This document shows, piece by piece, positions 26,399 to 35,349 of a stretch of 64,000 bases of DNA. The notes beneath the pieces were generated by a model that searched no databases, had not been told where the DNA came from, and saw nothing but the letters and a program-made list of their open reading frames with translations. Each line of letters starts with the position of its first letter. The first letter of the stretch is position 1. The position numbers and the translations under genes are program-made. The stretch comes from an uncultured Oceanospirillaceae bacterium (lineage in GTDB: Bacteria; Pseudomonadota; Gammaproteobacteria; Pseudomonadales; Balneatricaceae), in contig CAKZOD010000103.1 in assembly GCA_937136055.1 (NCBI GenBank), positions 1-64,000 on the forward strand, in the 5' to 3' direction.

Positions 26399-27376
26399 AT
26401 GGCAAAACTTTCCCCGTACCAGAAACCTCAACAATCAGCTGTAGAGCTTTGCAACAAACTATTGAATCAAGGTTTACTGATTAATGATTTGAAAGTAGCA
26501 GAGAATATATTAAATCGTTGCAGCTACTATCGTTTCAAAGCATACCTGTATCCCTTTCAGGATAACAAGACGAAAGTCTTTACCCCAGGTACAAGTTTTG
26601 AAGACTGCTACCAGCTGTATATTTTCGATAGTGAGCTTAGGCATTACATTTTTAAAATAATTGAACAGGTAGAAATTGGAGTGCGGTCTCTTTTTGATCA
26701 ATGGATGACTAAACAAAAAGATAACCCATTTTGGTATTTAGACTCATCTTTATTTTCTGAGAAAGGAGAGCAAGTCAAAACTGTGAGTCGATTGAGGGAT
26801 ATGTTCAAAAACTCTAAAGAAGACTACGCCGTACATTACAAATCAAAACATTATAATGAGTACTGTTCATTTTTTAGAGACTTACCCCCTGGCTGGGTTG
26901 CTATCGAGCTAATGACATTTGGGGATCTTACAAAGCTAATGAGCAGCTTAGCAGATGAACATTACAATTCTTTAAAAATTAATCGATTTGCAAAAAGTAA
27001 GCTGACGGTCGAAAAATACAAATCGTTATGTAGCTGGCTAATTACTATTCAACAAGTTAGAAACCGGTGCGCACATCACAATCGATTATTTAATAGCAAC
27101 TTTGCATCTCCAACTGGAGTGAAGAGAATTCTATCTAAAGAAATACCGCTAGTGAAAACTAAAGCGCCTCAAGGCAAGCATGAAGAGGATCAGCTGAACC
27201 GGCTGTATACTGCCATAATTGCTATACAGAAACTTAATTCAGGAATTGGTTACTCTAAAAAGATGGGGCCAAAATTAGCTCAAATTATAGAGAGCCATCC
27301 TATATCTAGTCGGTTTATGGCATCAATGGGGTTCCCCAAAGAGTGGAAGAAAGAGCCTTTGTTATTCGATTTATAA
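26399..27376 (+). CDS. Abi_2 (AbiD/AbiF-like) abortive infection protein with HEPN motif
   Basis: From the ATG at 26399 the protein has 325 residues; an upstream in-frame start at 26360 is less likely because MAKLSPYQKP is the usual family beginning. It shows the Abi_2 pattern: a helical N-terminus (AVELCNKLLNQGLLI), ILNRCSYYRFKAYLYPF, IFDSELRHYIFKIIEQVEIGVRS, and VRNRCAHHNRLFN. The last holds Arg221 and His226 in the Rx4H spacing of HEPN nucleases. Related AbiD/AbiF proteins abort phage infection, probably by cleaving RNA. It is the sole cargo of unit 3. The target is unknown. Confidence 0.88.
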   Translation: MAKLSPYQKPQQSAVELCNKLLNQGLLINDLKVAENILNRCSYYRFKAYLYPFQDNKTKVFTPGTSFEDCYQLYIFDSELRHYIFKIIEQVEIGVRSLFDQWMTKQKDNPFWYLDSSLFSEKGEQVKTVSRLRDMFKNSKEDYAVHYKSKHYNEYCSFFRDLPPGWVAIELMTFGDLTKLMSSLADEHYNSLKINRFAKSKLTVEKYKSLCSWLITIQQVRNRCAHHNRLFNSNFASPTGVKRILSKEIPLVKTKAPQGKHEEDQLNRLYTAIIAIQKLNSGIGYSKKMGPKLAQIIESHPISSRFMASMGFPKEWKKEPLLFDL

Positions 27377-27789
27377 AAAAGCTAAGTACTATTAGCTAAA
27401 TCACGGCAAGGCCAGATGTACGGCCCCCTTACACAATATCAATAGCCGTAAGAGCTAGAAAGCAGACTTCTTTAACGCATTCCCAGAGTTAGCTTGCAAA
27501 CTAATAGTTGTTTATTGCTGGCGGCTTTACCTCAGATTGAACGGAAGCAACTCCCTGCGATGAAAGAAGCACTAAAGTTTAGCCAACTGTGACAAGTCAC
27601 GTTAATAGAAATCATCACAATCGAGAGCACAAACAAGCTCAGGCTTCTACAAAGTGGTGAGTGGAATGGTAGCCATAATGACAACCAAAACCATCTATTA
27701 AAGTTGAGACCTTTGCAGAGTGGGGGCCTTTTTTAAAAACATACAAACACGATTCTATATAAAACAACGGCTTATGTGATTTTTTCAAG
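27377..27789. other. Gene-poor stretch after the Abi_2 gene
   Basis: I see no gene with a ribosome-binding site. At 27708 GAGACCTTTGCAGAG resembles the end of MITE A (GAGACCTCTGCATAAC) and may be a transposon remnant. The stretch ends at att site 4. Confidence 0.4.
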
Positions 27790-27806
27790 TCCCTCCAGGC
27801 GCGCCA
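27790..27806. repeat. att site 4: right end of the tRNA-Arg island
   Basis: TCCCTCCAGGCGCGCCA matches the final 17 bases of att sites 2 and 3. It is the last copy seen; sequence beyond it returns to ordinary chromosomal genes. Confidence 0.75.
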
Positions 27807-27828
27807 AACATCCATCCTCCTTACACGC

Positions 27829-27903
27829 CTCCTCATTTGAACTACCCTCACTACTCCACCAGAACTCTGTTAGCCAGTCGGGTGGACGCTGCATCACAAT
27901 CAA
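27829..27903. repeat. Diverged third copy of the post-att flank
   Basis: TACCCTCACTACTCCACC, then CAGAACTC and GGTGGACGCTGCATCACAATC match 23346-23402 (TACCCTTATTATTCCATC, CAGAACCC, GGTGGGCGCTGCGGCGCAATC). Most differences are transitions. The palindromic part beyond this point is missing here. Confidence 0.55.
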
Positions 27904-28013
27904 ACTCCCAACCAGTAAAATTGTTTTAGCGGATTTTTGGCGCGTTTAAAGAAAGTGGTATAAGGTTAATTGATAAAGAACGGAACTATAATCTGCGTTA
28001 AAAGGAGTTGACC

Positions 28014-28832
28014 ATGATTATGTTACTTAAAAACAGGCGCTTCTTTAGCTCGGCTTGCTTGTTGCAATTATTAGTATTTATCTTTTGCTCAAATGCCAGT
28101 GCAAATGCTACGAATATTGAAATTGTCACAGAAAACTTTCCACCATTGCAGTCAAATGACCATGGCAAGAAATCAGGTTATGTCCATCAGACTATGCAGG
28201 AAGTGATTAAAATAGTGAATAAAACTCACCCTATTCATGTCAGTAGTTATAGGTTTTTACCGTGGAAGCGGGCGTTGAACCGAGCAGTAAAAGTCCCAAA
28301 TGTGCTTTTTTACTCCCTATCACGTTCTCCGAGCAGGGAGGAACAATATCAATGGCTAGGTGAAATCTCGATCTATAGAAAAGCACTATTCAAACTAAAA
28401 GAAAGGCCTTTCACGGTATCAAAGATTAAAGATCTTAAGGCAAAAGAGTTGATACTTGCTGTTCAAAACGGCGGTTCTGACCATATCTATTTCAGTGGCC
28501 TAGGGTTTAAAAGTAATAAATACTTTCAAACTTACACTTCTTTTCAACAAGGTATTAAGCAGTTATTTAGAGGCCGAGTTGACCTAATTCCTTTGAATAT
28601 TCTCACTGCTAAGCGATCAACATGCAAACTAGGGCTTGATGGTAGCCAGTTAGAAATGGTTATACCATTAGATGATCTATCAAAACCTCTTTGGGTTGTG
28701 TTGAGTAATGGGACAGATCCAGCTTTGATTAGTGAATTTAAATCTGCCCTAAAAGAGCTTCAAGAAAACGGTATAGCGGAAAAGTATTATAAAGAGAATA
28801 TGGAGCTTTGGGATAAAATCCCGTGTGACTAA
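28014..28832 (+). CDS. Periplasmic solute-binding protein, SBP_bac_3-like
   Basis: From the ATG at 28014, 6 bp after an AAGGAG site, the product has 272 residues. A signal peptide (LLQLLVFIFCSNASA) is followed by NIEIVTENFPPLQ and RFLPWKRALNRAV, typical of the family 3 solute-binding fold. Residues resembling LAVQNGGSDHIYF and GRVDLIPLN occupy the second lobe. No permease is nearby, so it may serve as a sensor or have an unlinked transporter. It is the first ordinary gene after the island and resembles the partial protein at 1-332. Confidence 0.82.
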   Translation: MIMLLKNRRFFSSACLLQLLVFIFCSNASANATNIEIVTENFPPLQSNDHGKKSGYVHQTMQEVIKIVNKTHPIHVSSYRFLPWKRALNRAVKVPNVLFYSLSRSPSREEQYQWLGEISIYRKALFKLKERPFTVSKIKDLKAKELILAVQNGGSDHIYFSGLGFKSNKYFQTYTSFQQGIKQLFRGRVDLIPLNILTAKRSTCKLGLDGSQLEMVIPLDDLSKPLWVVLSNGTDPALISEFKSALKELQENGIAEKYYKENMELWDKIPCD

Positions 28833-29140
28833 TAAACTGCTCTCACCTGTATATTAAAATACCAAACAATTGTAATCGAGGATACGTCGCTGATGAAACC
28901 ATGGCGATGAGAGAATCTCAGCAAGAAATAACGGCGATTTCCGTTGTGGTTAGCTGGTTGCTATCGAAGAGATCTAGGGTAGATTTAAATTTTCTAACTT
29001 CGAAATATGAGGTGTTCACTAGTAGCATGTGAGCCAACAACTATACCCGAGCAGTGGCTTTAACTCGGTCTGAGCCTGAGTGTTAATTGCCACTTTGAGT
29101 GTTTGGTAGGCATATGGGCTGTTAGCTTAAAGTTGAAACC
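28833..29140. other. Intergenic stretch between convergent genes
   Basis: Nothing stands out in these 308 bp; no frame or strong hairpin was found. Confidence 0.4.
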
Positions 29141-31465
29141 TTAACCAATCAATTCAGAAACCTGCTTAGCACTTACCGGCTTGCTAAATAAATAACCTTG
29201 AATCACTTCACAGCCCATTTCTTTAAGTACTTCGAATTGGGGTTGCTCTTCAACACCTTCTGCGGTGACCTTATACTCTAAATTATGGCCCATTTCGATC
29301 ATTGAGCTGACTAATAGAAATGATTTTCTATCTGTTACTATGTCATCGATAAAATGTTTATCAATTTTTAGTGCATCTAAATTTAAATGCTTAAGAGATG
29401 CAAAAGAAGAGTAGCCAGTGCCAAAATCATCGATGGCTAAGGTAACGCCAAGTTGCTTTAATTTTTCAAAGGTTTGCAGGTTTAGCTGATTGGTTTGTAC
29501 CACACCTTCAGTGACTTCTAGTTCGAGTTGGTTCGCTTTTATGCCTGTCGCCTCAATTACTTGGGAGATAAGTGGCACAAAGCCTTCCTCTAAAAAGTGT
29601 GAGGGGGAGATGTTTACAGCTAAACGAATAGGGTTTGAAGAAGAGGCATTCCAGCTTGCCAGTTGCTTACAAGCAGTGTGTAGTACCCACTCTGTCAATT
29701 TGGGAATCATGCCAATACGCTCGGCGGTTTCAATAAATTCAACCGGTGATACTTGGCCTAATTGCGGGTGATGCCAGCGTGAAAGCGCTTCAACACTGAT
29801 GATCTTTCCGGAGGCTGCGTCTATCTGCGGCTGATAAGCTAGTGTGAGTTGCTTCTTCTCAATGGCCTCTCTTAGGTGCTGTTCTACTTTGAAGCGGTGC
29901 TCAGCTCTATTAGTGAGCTCCTTGCTGTAGAACGCATAGCGGTTTTTTCCAAGGTTCTTAGCTTCATAAAGCGCGGTATCAGCGGTTTTTAGCAGCGCTT
30001 GCTGGGTTGTTCCGTCTGTTGGGAAGTGTGCAATACCGACGCTGCAAGAAGGGGTGAGCTGGCGACCTTTTAAATCAAATGGTTTTGATAGTAACTCGTG
30101 GCAGCGTTGAGCTGTTTTTGCCGCACTGTATTGATCGTTTACGTCTGTAACTATGATGCAGAATTCATCACCACTGAGACGGGCAATATAATCGCTATTT
30201 CGGCAAGTAGATTGTAAACGTGCGGCACATTCTTTGAGCAGTAGATCTCCAATATCGTGACCTAAGCTGTCATTTACGTTTTTAAAATCATCTAAATCGA
30301 TATATAACAGGCTGAACTGGCGTTCGTTGCGCTCAGAATCCTTAATTAAATTTTTAAGTGAGATATAGAATTGAGTGCGATTAGATAGTTTAGTGAGATC
30401 ATCTTTATATGCGAGGTCTTGAATTTGCTGCTGGCTGCGCTCACGCTCCATAATGATGCTCGCTAAGCGAGCCGCTGAAGATAAGTCTTTTGATTCTTGC
30501 TCGTTCGGTAACCCTGGGTGATTATAGTACATGCCGAACGCTCCAAGTACTTTACCTGCAGCGCTTTTGATCGGCTCTGACCAACAGCTGCGAAGCCCGT
30601 GCGGTAGCGCATATTGCTTGATCTCAGCCCAATTAGCGCTTGTTTCTATATCTTTCACTAAAACGCGCTCGCCCGTATAGGTAGATGCACCACAAGAGCC
30701 GACGTTGGGGCCGTTTTTAAGACCGTGCACTGCATTACAGTAAGCGCTTGGAAGGCTAGGTGCTCCAGCGTGTAGCAGTGTATCTTCTCTAAGTTCTAAT
30801 AGTGAACAGCGCATACCTTGATGGCGCCCTTCATATAAGCGGGCGATTTCGTCATAAATTTCACCGGCTGGTCCGCCTTTGGCGATCATCTCTAAAACTT
30901 TTGTATGGCGACTGTTAAAGTCTTCGGCTTTTTTGCGCTGGGTAATATCAACGTGAGTGCCAATTAAGCGCAGCGCTTTCTTTGTCTGGGGGCAGAGTAT
31001 TTTAAACGCTCTAGAGCGAATGAATATGAAGTGTCCATCTTTATGACGCATGCGTATTTCAGCTTCAAAAGCTTCTGATTTGTCAGATAGATAATCTTCC
31101 ACTTTGCTTAATGCAAGCGCTTTGTCACTACTGTGAACTAGAGCTTCCCAGGTTCCAAATTTATTGTCTAGCTCATGTTCTTGATAACCTAACATGCCTT
31201 TCCAGCGCGGGGAGAAGTAGACCTCGTTGGTCTGTAAATTCCAGTCCCATAAACCATCGTTAGCACTGCGCATCACTAAAGCAAACCGCTCTTCGCTGCT
31301 AATAAGTTCAGCAGCTTTTTGTTGTTGATTTGTTTGTGCTGCTATTAAATCGGCACGTAATTCGGCGATTTCATCTAATAGCATGGCATTTGATTTAGCT
31401 GACATCGTAATCTGTGTTCTCTTGCGAAATAATGGGTTTAGGGAGTGCTGCAGTTCTTTGGGCAT
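29141..31465 (-). CDS. PAS-GAF-GGDEF-EAL dual c-di-GMP enzyme
   Basis: The 774-residue protein is soluble. After a short coiled coil it has a PAS domain (about residues 55-180, with NDGLWDWNLQTNEVYFSPRW, a PAS_3-like start), a GAF domain (about 190-345, with VGSCGASTYTGERVLVKDIE), GGDEF and EAL domains. The cyclase signature is RLSGDEF, a form seen in active enzymes, and the EAL domain keeps SVEALSRW, DDFGTGYSS and TAEGVEE. Both activities are possible. The GAF segment with GSCG and conserved Cys/His belongs to a subgroup often fused to PAS-GGDEF in marine bacteria. An in-frame Met about 20 residues in (MSAKSN) is an alternative start. Confidence 0.9.
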   Translation of the reverse strand: MPKELQHSLNPLFRKRTQITMSAKSNAMLLDEIAELRADLIAAQTNQQQKAAELISSEERFALVMRSANDGLWDWNLQTNEVYFSPRWKGMLGYQEHELDNKFGTWEALVHSSDKALALSKVEDYLSDKSEAFEAEIRMRHKDGHFIFIRSRAFKILCPQTKKALRLIGTHVDITQRKKAEDFNSRHTKVLEMIAKGGPAGEIYDEIARLYEGRHQGMRCSLLELREDTLLHAGAPSLPSAYCNAVHGLKNGPNVGSCGASTYTGERVLVKDIETSANWAEIKQYALPHGLRSCWSEPIKSAAGKVLGAFGMYYNHPGLPNEQESKDLSSAARLASIIMERERSQQQIQDLAYKDDLTKLSNRTQFYISLKNLIKDSERNERQFSLLYIDLDDFKNVNDSLGHDIGDLLLKECAARLQSTCRNSDYIARLSGDEFCIIVTDVNDQYSAAKTAQRCHELLSKPFDLKGRQLTPSCSVGIAHFPTDGTTQQALLKTADTALYEAKNLGKNRYAFYSKELTNRAEHRFKVEQHLREAIEKKQLTLAYQPQIDAASGKIISVEALSRWHHPQLGQVSPVEFIETAERIGMIPKLTEWVLHTACKQLASWNASSSNPIRLAVNISPSHFLEEGFVPLISQVIEATGIKANQLELEVTEGVVQTNQLNLQTFEKLKQLGVTLAIDDFGTGYSSFASLKHLNLDALKIDKHFIDDIVTDRKSFLLVSSMIEMGHNLEYKVTAEGVEEQPQFEVLKEMGCEVIQGYLFSKPVSAKQVSELIG

Positions 31466-31567
31466 ACTTACACATATTAAGTATAGTCAAAATTCCTAGA
31501 TTATCGATTAGACATTTAGCTAACTTGAAAACCCACTAAAATAGACTTTTGGCATTAACGCCCTTAA

Positions 31568-32728
31568 TCACTTCACAACTTGCCACTGCCCGTGACCATT
31601 TTGGGTGATCAATGAAAACGATGCTGGGTCAAATTCGCTTACATCTTGGCCAAAATCAAAGAACCAAGTAAAGCCTCCAAATACCCGCCACAGCGAATAT
31701 GAGTCTGAAAAATAGCCCCAATTCCCACAATAGGCATCCATTTCAGGGGTATCCGCAGTGCTTGATAGGCTTTTCTCAATATTTACAACGTAGCTATTTG
31801 CGGGAAGGTTGTAAGCTTGGCCTGATTGTACAGAGCATTGGTTGTTTTTCTCGTTCGGCGCCATTTGGCTACGTACGTAATTCAAAACACTCTCTATAAC
31901 ACTATTATTGTTGATGCTACCAATGGTGACTAATTCTGTGCCTTTAGCCGCATTACCAAAAAAGGCCGATTCACTAACCGCAAGGGTTGCAAATTTAGCC
32001 CCTCCCTGGAAGGCTAATTTAGCAGTTGTGTCTTTGCACCTGTAAGCGTTATATAAAAGAAACTCGCCGCCGGGCATTGCTGTTTCATTCACTTCCCAGC
32101 TGCATCCATTATCTGCAGCAGGGTGTGGGTCAGTGTGGCTGTCTAATAGTTTTCGTGCTTCGCCCATGCACAGGCCTGATTCAGGAAGCTTACGATCATT
32201 ATTGGGGCAATGACTGTGACTACTAGCTGTTACAGCCGCTTGGTTTTGAGGGGCTACCCCTAGATAAGTGTCGCATTCCTGCGTTTTTAAAACAGCGGCA
32301 TATGATCCTGCTAATGGGAAAACAGGCCCGCTCGGGTCAAAATTAAAGTTGACCTGATTACCTTGCTTTAGAGCTTGTAAGGTATCAGCGGATAATTGCA
32401 TACCAGCCCATTGGTTAAACTGTAAGAAAGTGCTTTGGTAATTGGCATTATCAATGGTTAAGGTTGTCAGCTGTGATGCTGAAGGTAGCTTGTAATCCGT
32501 GGCAAGTATTTTGAGTTGATCACTGATGCCAATGCGTAAAACGGAACCGAAACCGTTTTGGTTGGCATAATTTTGCTTCCAGGCAAAACAGCCGAGAAAC
32601 TGTTTATTTTCGTATTCAGCGATGATGTTCCAATGGTTTACTTGGGCATAATCTTTTTCAATGGTTTGAGCTAGGCTAAGTGGTGTGAATATTACAGATG
32701 CTAAAAGTGAAGCGCAGAGGCTTTTCAT
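31568..32728 (-). CDS. Secreted hypothetical protein, Cys-rich
   Basis: From the ATG at 32728 the product has 386 residues and starts with a signal peptide (MKSLCASLLASVIFTPLSLA). The mature part contains about ten Cys residues, including CPNNDRKLPESGLCMGEARK and DNGCSWEVNETAMPGG, which may form disulfides in the periplasm or outside the cell. I recognise no family. An upstream in-frame ATG at 32752 would only extend the N-terminus before the signal peptide. It lies downstream of nothing obviously related. Confidence 0.65.
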   Translation of the reverse strand: MKSLCASLLASVIFTPLSLAQTIEKDYAQVNHWNIIAEYENKQFLGCFAWKQNYANQNGFGSVLRIGISDQLKILATDYKLPSASQLTTLTIDNANYQSTFLQFNQWAGMQLSADTLQALKQGNQVNFNFDPSGPVFPLAGSYAAVLKTQECDTYLGVAPQNQAAVTASSHSHCPNNDRKLPESGLCMGEARKLLDSHTDPHPAADNGCSWEVNETAMPGGEFLLYNAYRCKDTTAKLAFQGGAKFATLAVSESAFFGNAAKGTELVTIGSINNNSVIESVLNYVRSQMAPNEKNNQCSVQSGQAYNLPANSYVVNIEKSLSSTADTPEMDAYCGNWGYFSDSYSLWRVFGGFTWFFDFGQDVSEFDPASFSLITQNGHGQWQVVK

Positions 32729-32987
32729 ATAATCCCTTATTGTGAAGTGCACGTTGAGCTAAAAACAGCATAATATTTTACTCAAACTTATTCCTTGTAA
32801 GATGCGAAAACTCTACACGAGGTATCATTGATTGCAGTAAGCGTGCAGAGTTAACACACGGTAATATGAGTAATATTTACCTAACATTAACGTATCCTTA
32901 AGCAGTTAAAAAGCGATATCAAGATTTATGTTGCTATGCTTATGATATAGAAATAAAAAAGCGGGATTTAGAGGCTTTAAAAAGAGA

Positions 32988-33125
32988 TTATTTATCTTTT
33001 ATCGATTGGTAAATAAGATAGCAGATAAAGCTGATGATTAAGCCTAAGAACAGAAAGCCAAACGCGTAATTAATATAGTCGCAAACAGCGTCGTATTCAC
33101 AGTTCATACCTATCTGAATATTCAT
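32988..33125 (-). CDS. Small single-span membrane protein (45 aa)
   Basis: The frame begins MNIQIGMNCEYDAVCDYIN and continues into a hydrophobic helix, FGFLFLGLIISFICYLIY, ending SIKDK. A TAAAGG ribosome-binding site lies at good spacing. Two Cys residues stand before the helix. It matches no family I know. The membrane topology with a basic C-terminus suggests an N-out, C-in anchor. Confidence 0.5.
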   Translation of the reverse strand: MNIQIGMNCEYDAVCDYINYAFGFLFLGLIISFICYLIYQSIKDK

Positions 33126-33204
33126 AACAGCCTTTAGATATTGATACTTAAATAGCCAGCATAGCCGTTTAGGTAGACTTTACCAACTCTTGATCAGAGG
33201 TTCC

Positions 33205-33475
33205 CTAGGGAACATGCGATTAAGTCCCCAAATCTTCTCTGTGGATAACTAAGGGGCCAGATCCGCGGAAAAATACGCAGTGAATGGCCAGTCCTTTACA
33301 AGTGTTTTGACAAAGGAGGTGGCCCCTTAGATATCCACCCTACGGGGCGTACAGGATATTCCGTGCTTTTCGTTAATGCTTTTCGCCGGGCAACCAGCCC
33401 GCCTGTAAGCATTGCCTCAATCACGAAACATCCTGTGCGCCAGAGGCGTTTGGGACTTAATCGCATGCTCCCTAG
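33205..33475. repeat. MITE-like element B, copy 1 (271 bp)
   Basis: The ends are inverted repeats: CTAGGGAACATGCGATTAAG at the left, and CTAGGGAGCATGCGATTAAG read inward from the right. The left part (CTTCTCTGTGGATAACTAAG) is shared with the right part of the smaller copy at 45225-45331. The interior has extra sequence absent from that copy. No coding capacity is visible. Confidence 0.75.
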
Positions 33476-33529
33476 CACTTGACCGTGTTTTTAAGGATAA
33501 TTGCCTTTTTAAAACTTCGAGGATTAGCC

Positions 33530-33925
33530 ATGACATCGCAACCGCTTGATTGCCAGCAATTAGCGCAAATGTCAGATCAGCAGCGCTTTGAATATTTTGT
33601 TGAGCAAAGCGTTATCAATAAAGAGATTTGGTTATTAACAGATGAGCACGGCTGTGTAATGCTAAACACAGAAGATGAAGATTGCGTACCTGTGTGGCCA
33701 AGCTTAGAAGCCGCAGAAGCTTGGGCAACTGATGAATGGCAAGATTGTGAAGCACAGCCGATTGCGTTGAAAACGTGGCAAATGCGGTGGAGTGATGGCT
33801 TAGAAGAGGATGGTTTTTTTGTAGTTGTTTGCCCGATGGGTGAACAGGAAGGGCTTGTTGTTGATCCACAAGACCTAGCGAAAGAGTTAACCAAAGCAAT
33901 CAAGAAACAGAACCGTAAAAAGTAA
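33530..33925 (+). CDS. DUF2750 family protein
   Basis: From the ATG at 33530, with GAGGA 7 bp upstream, the product has 131 residues. Segments such as RFEYFVEQSVINKEIWLL, VPVWPSLEAAEAWATDEW and FFVVVCPMGEQEGLVVDPQDL match the DUF2750 pattern. The family is small, cytoplasmic and of unknown function. An in-frame upstream extension to 33479 overlaps the MITE end and is unlikely. MITE copy 1 ends 54 bp before the start and may supply or disturb its promoter. Confidence 0.8.
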   Translation: MTSQPLDCQQLAQMSDQQRFEYFVEQSVINKEIWLLTDEHGCVMLNTEDEDCVPVWPSLEAAEAWATDEWQDCEAQPIALKTWQMRWSDGLEEDGFFVVVCPMGEQEGLVVDPQDLAKELTKAIKKQNRKK

Positions 33926-33968
33926 TCATTGAGAATAGGAAGGGCTCTCACATTGAGGGGCTTCATCA

Positions 33969-35333
33969 ATGAATAACAAGGATAGGGGCAGTGCTTTGTA
34001 CAATAGTAGATGGTTAGTCTTTTTACCGTTAATGCTGATGCTAGGTTGTGCCTCAAAAGGAGTGGTAGAGAACATACCAAAGGCGACGATTAAGGATCAT
34101 CTAGCTTTCAATGAATCAGAGCAAAAGCGCCAACAAAACTCAGAAAAACCCCCTCCTGTAGTCATTTTGCTCGCATTTTCAGGGGGCGGGCATCGTGCTG
34201 CTGCCCTTTCTTATGGTGTGTTAGATGCGCTGAGAAAAACAAAATTGCAGCAGGGAAAGACAGAGCGATTATTAGATTATGTCGATACAATTAGCGCTGT
34301 GTCAGGGGGCTCTTTTACAGCCGCGTATTATGGCTTAGTTGGCGATAAAATATTTACTGATTACAAAGCCAACTTCCTCAGTAAAGATCTTCAATCAGAA
34401 CTGATTGGAGGTATTTACACAATTCCACAATTGTTCAGTGAGAAAGGGCGCAGCGAAGTGATGATCAAGCTGTTGGATGAGAGCTTGTTTCACGGTGCTA
34501 AAATAGCTGAGATTAATCAGCTCAATAAACCCACCGTCATTCTCAACGCTTCTGATCTAGGCGGCGGTGTGCGCCTTTCCTTTTTACAGAATTATTTTGA
34601 TTTGCTCTGTTCCGATGTTGGCTCTTTTTCCGTGGCAAGAGCTGTTGTTGCATCTGCTGCAGTACCTTTAGTTTTTAGTCCTATCGCTCTAGAAAATTTT
34701 GATCAATGTGGAGCAGGTTCTCCGAAATGGTTAAAAACAGCTCGTAATCGATTGGCTGATAATGAGGAAATGTCGTTGGTTATTGAGGGGTTAGCAAGCT
34801 TTGGCGATAAAGAGAAGCGTCGTTATATACACTTAGTTGATGGCGGTATCACCGATAATCTTGGGCTGAGGGCCGTGTATGAAAATGTTGAGTTATCTGG
34901 AGGTATTGAATCTGCTGTACGTGGCAGCGAAGGTGCTATCCCGCAGCGAATAGTGGTTATTTCGGTGGATGCATCGACTAAGTTAGATGTTGCAATGGAT
35001 CAAAGTTTGGATGAGCCCAGTGTGTTGGAATCACTCAACAGCATTACCGATGTGCAGCTACATCGCTATAACGCATCCACTTTGACACTGTTCGAAAAAG
35101 AAGTGAACGATTGGGCAGAAACCCTAAGCACTAAGAGCAGGCCTGTGAATGCCTACTTCATCAATGTAAGTTTACAAGAGATTAAAGATCTCGATCAGCG
35201 TCAATATTTTAATAACATTCCCACCAGTTTGAGTTTAGAGCCGCAGCAGTTAGAGCAGCTCATTTCTGCGGGGCAATCGTTATTGTATGCGCACCCTGAA
35301 TTTAAAAAACTACAGGCTGATTTGATCGAGTAA
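33969..35333 (+). CDS. Patatin-like phospholipase lipoprotein
   Basis: The 454-residue protein starts with a lipoprotein signal peptide (LVFLPLMLMLGCAS), Cys being the lipidated residue. The patatin domain follows: LLAFSGGGHRAAALSYGVL gives the oxyanion loop, VDTISAVSGGSFTAAYYG carries the catalytic Ser segment, and HLVDGGITDNLGLRA gives the Asp-Gly-Gly of the Ser-Asp dyad. These lipid acyl hydrolases act on phospholipids or related esters; here the enzyme would be anchored to a membrane of the envelope. It starts 43 bp after the DUF2750 gene and may be cotranscribed with it. Confidence 0.88.
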   Translation: MNNKDRGSALYNSRWLVFLPLMLMLGCASKGVVENIPKATIKDHLAFNESEQKRQQNSEKPPPVVILLAFSGGGHRAAALSYGVLDALRKTKLQQGKTERLLDYVDTISAVSGGSFTAAYYGLVGDKIFTDYKANFLSKDLQSELIGGIYTIPQLFSEKGRSEVMIKLLDESLFHGAKIAEINQLNKPTVILNASDLGGGVRLSFLQNYFDLLCSDVGSFSVARAVVASAAVPLVFSPIALENFDQCGAGSPKWLKTARNRLADNEEMSLVIEGLASFGDKEKRRYIHLVDGGITDNLGLRAVYENVELSGGIESAVRGSEGAIPQRIVVISVDASTKLDVAMDQSLDEPSVLESLNSITDVQLHRYNASTLTLFEKEVNDWAETLSTKSRPVNAYFINVSLQEIKDLDQRQYFNNIPTSLSLEPQQLEQLISAGQSLLYAHPEFKKLQADLIE

Positions 35334-35349
35334 TCATCACCAATTTTGC

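Larger units (their letters stand above)
26131..27806. mobile_element. Minimal unit 3 carrying an Abi_2 gene (1.7 kb)
   Basis: It is bounded by att sites 3 and 4. The only convincing gene is the Abi_2-type protein. The first 51 bases after site 3 match those after site 4 at 35 positions without gaps by hand count, so the two boundaries are related beyond the core. No recombinase is present, so mobility would depend on an enzyme supplied in trans. Confidence 0.6.

Noticed and set aside
15478..27806. Complete prophage
   Set aside because: No capsid, portal, terminase, tail or lysis genes are visible, so the region is an integrative or satellite-type island rather than a phage.
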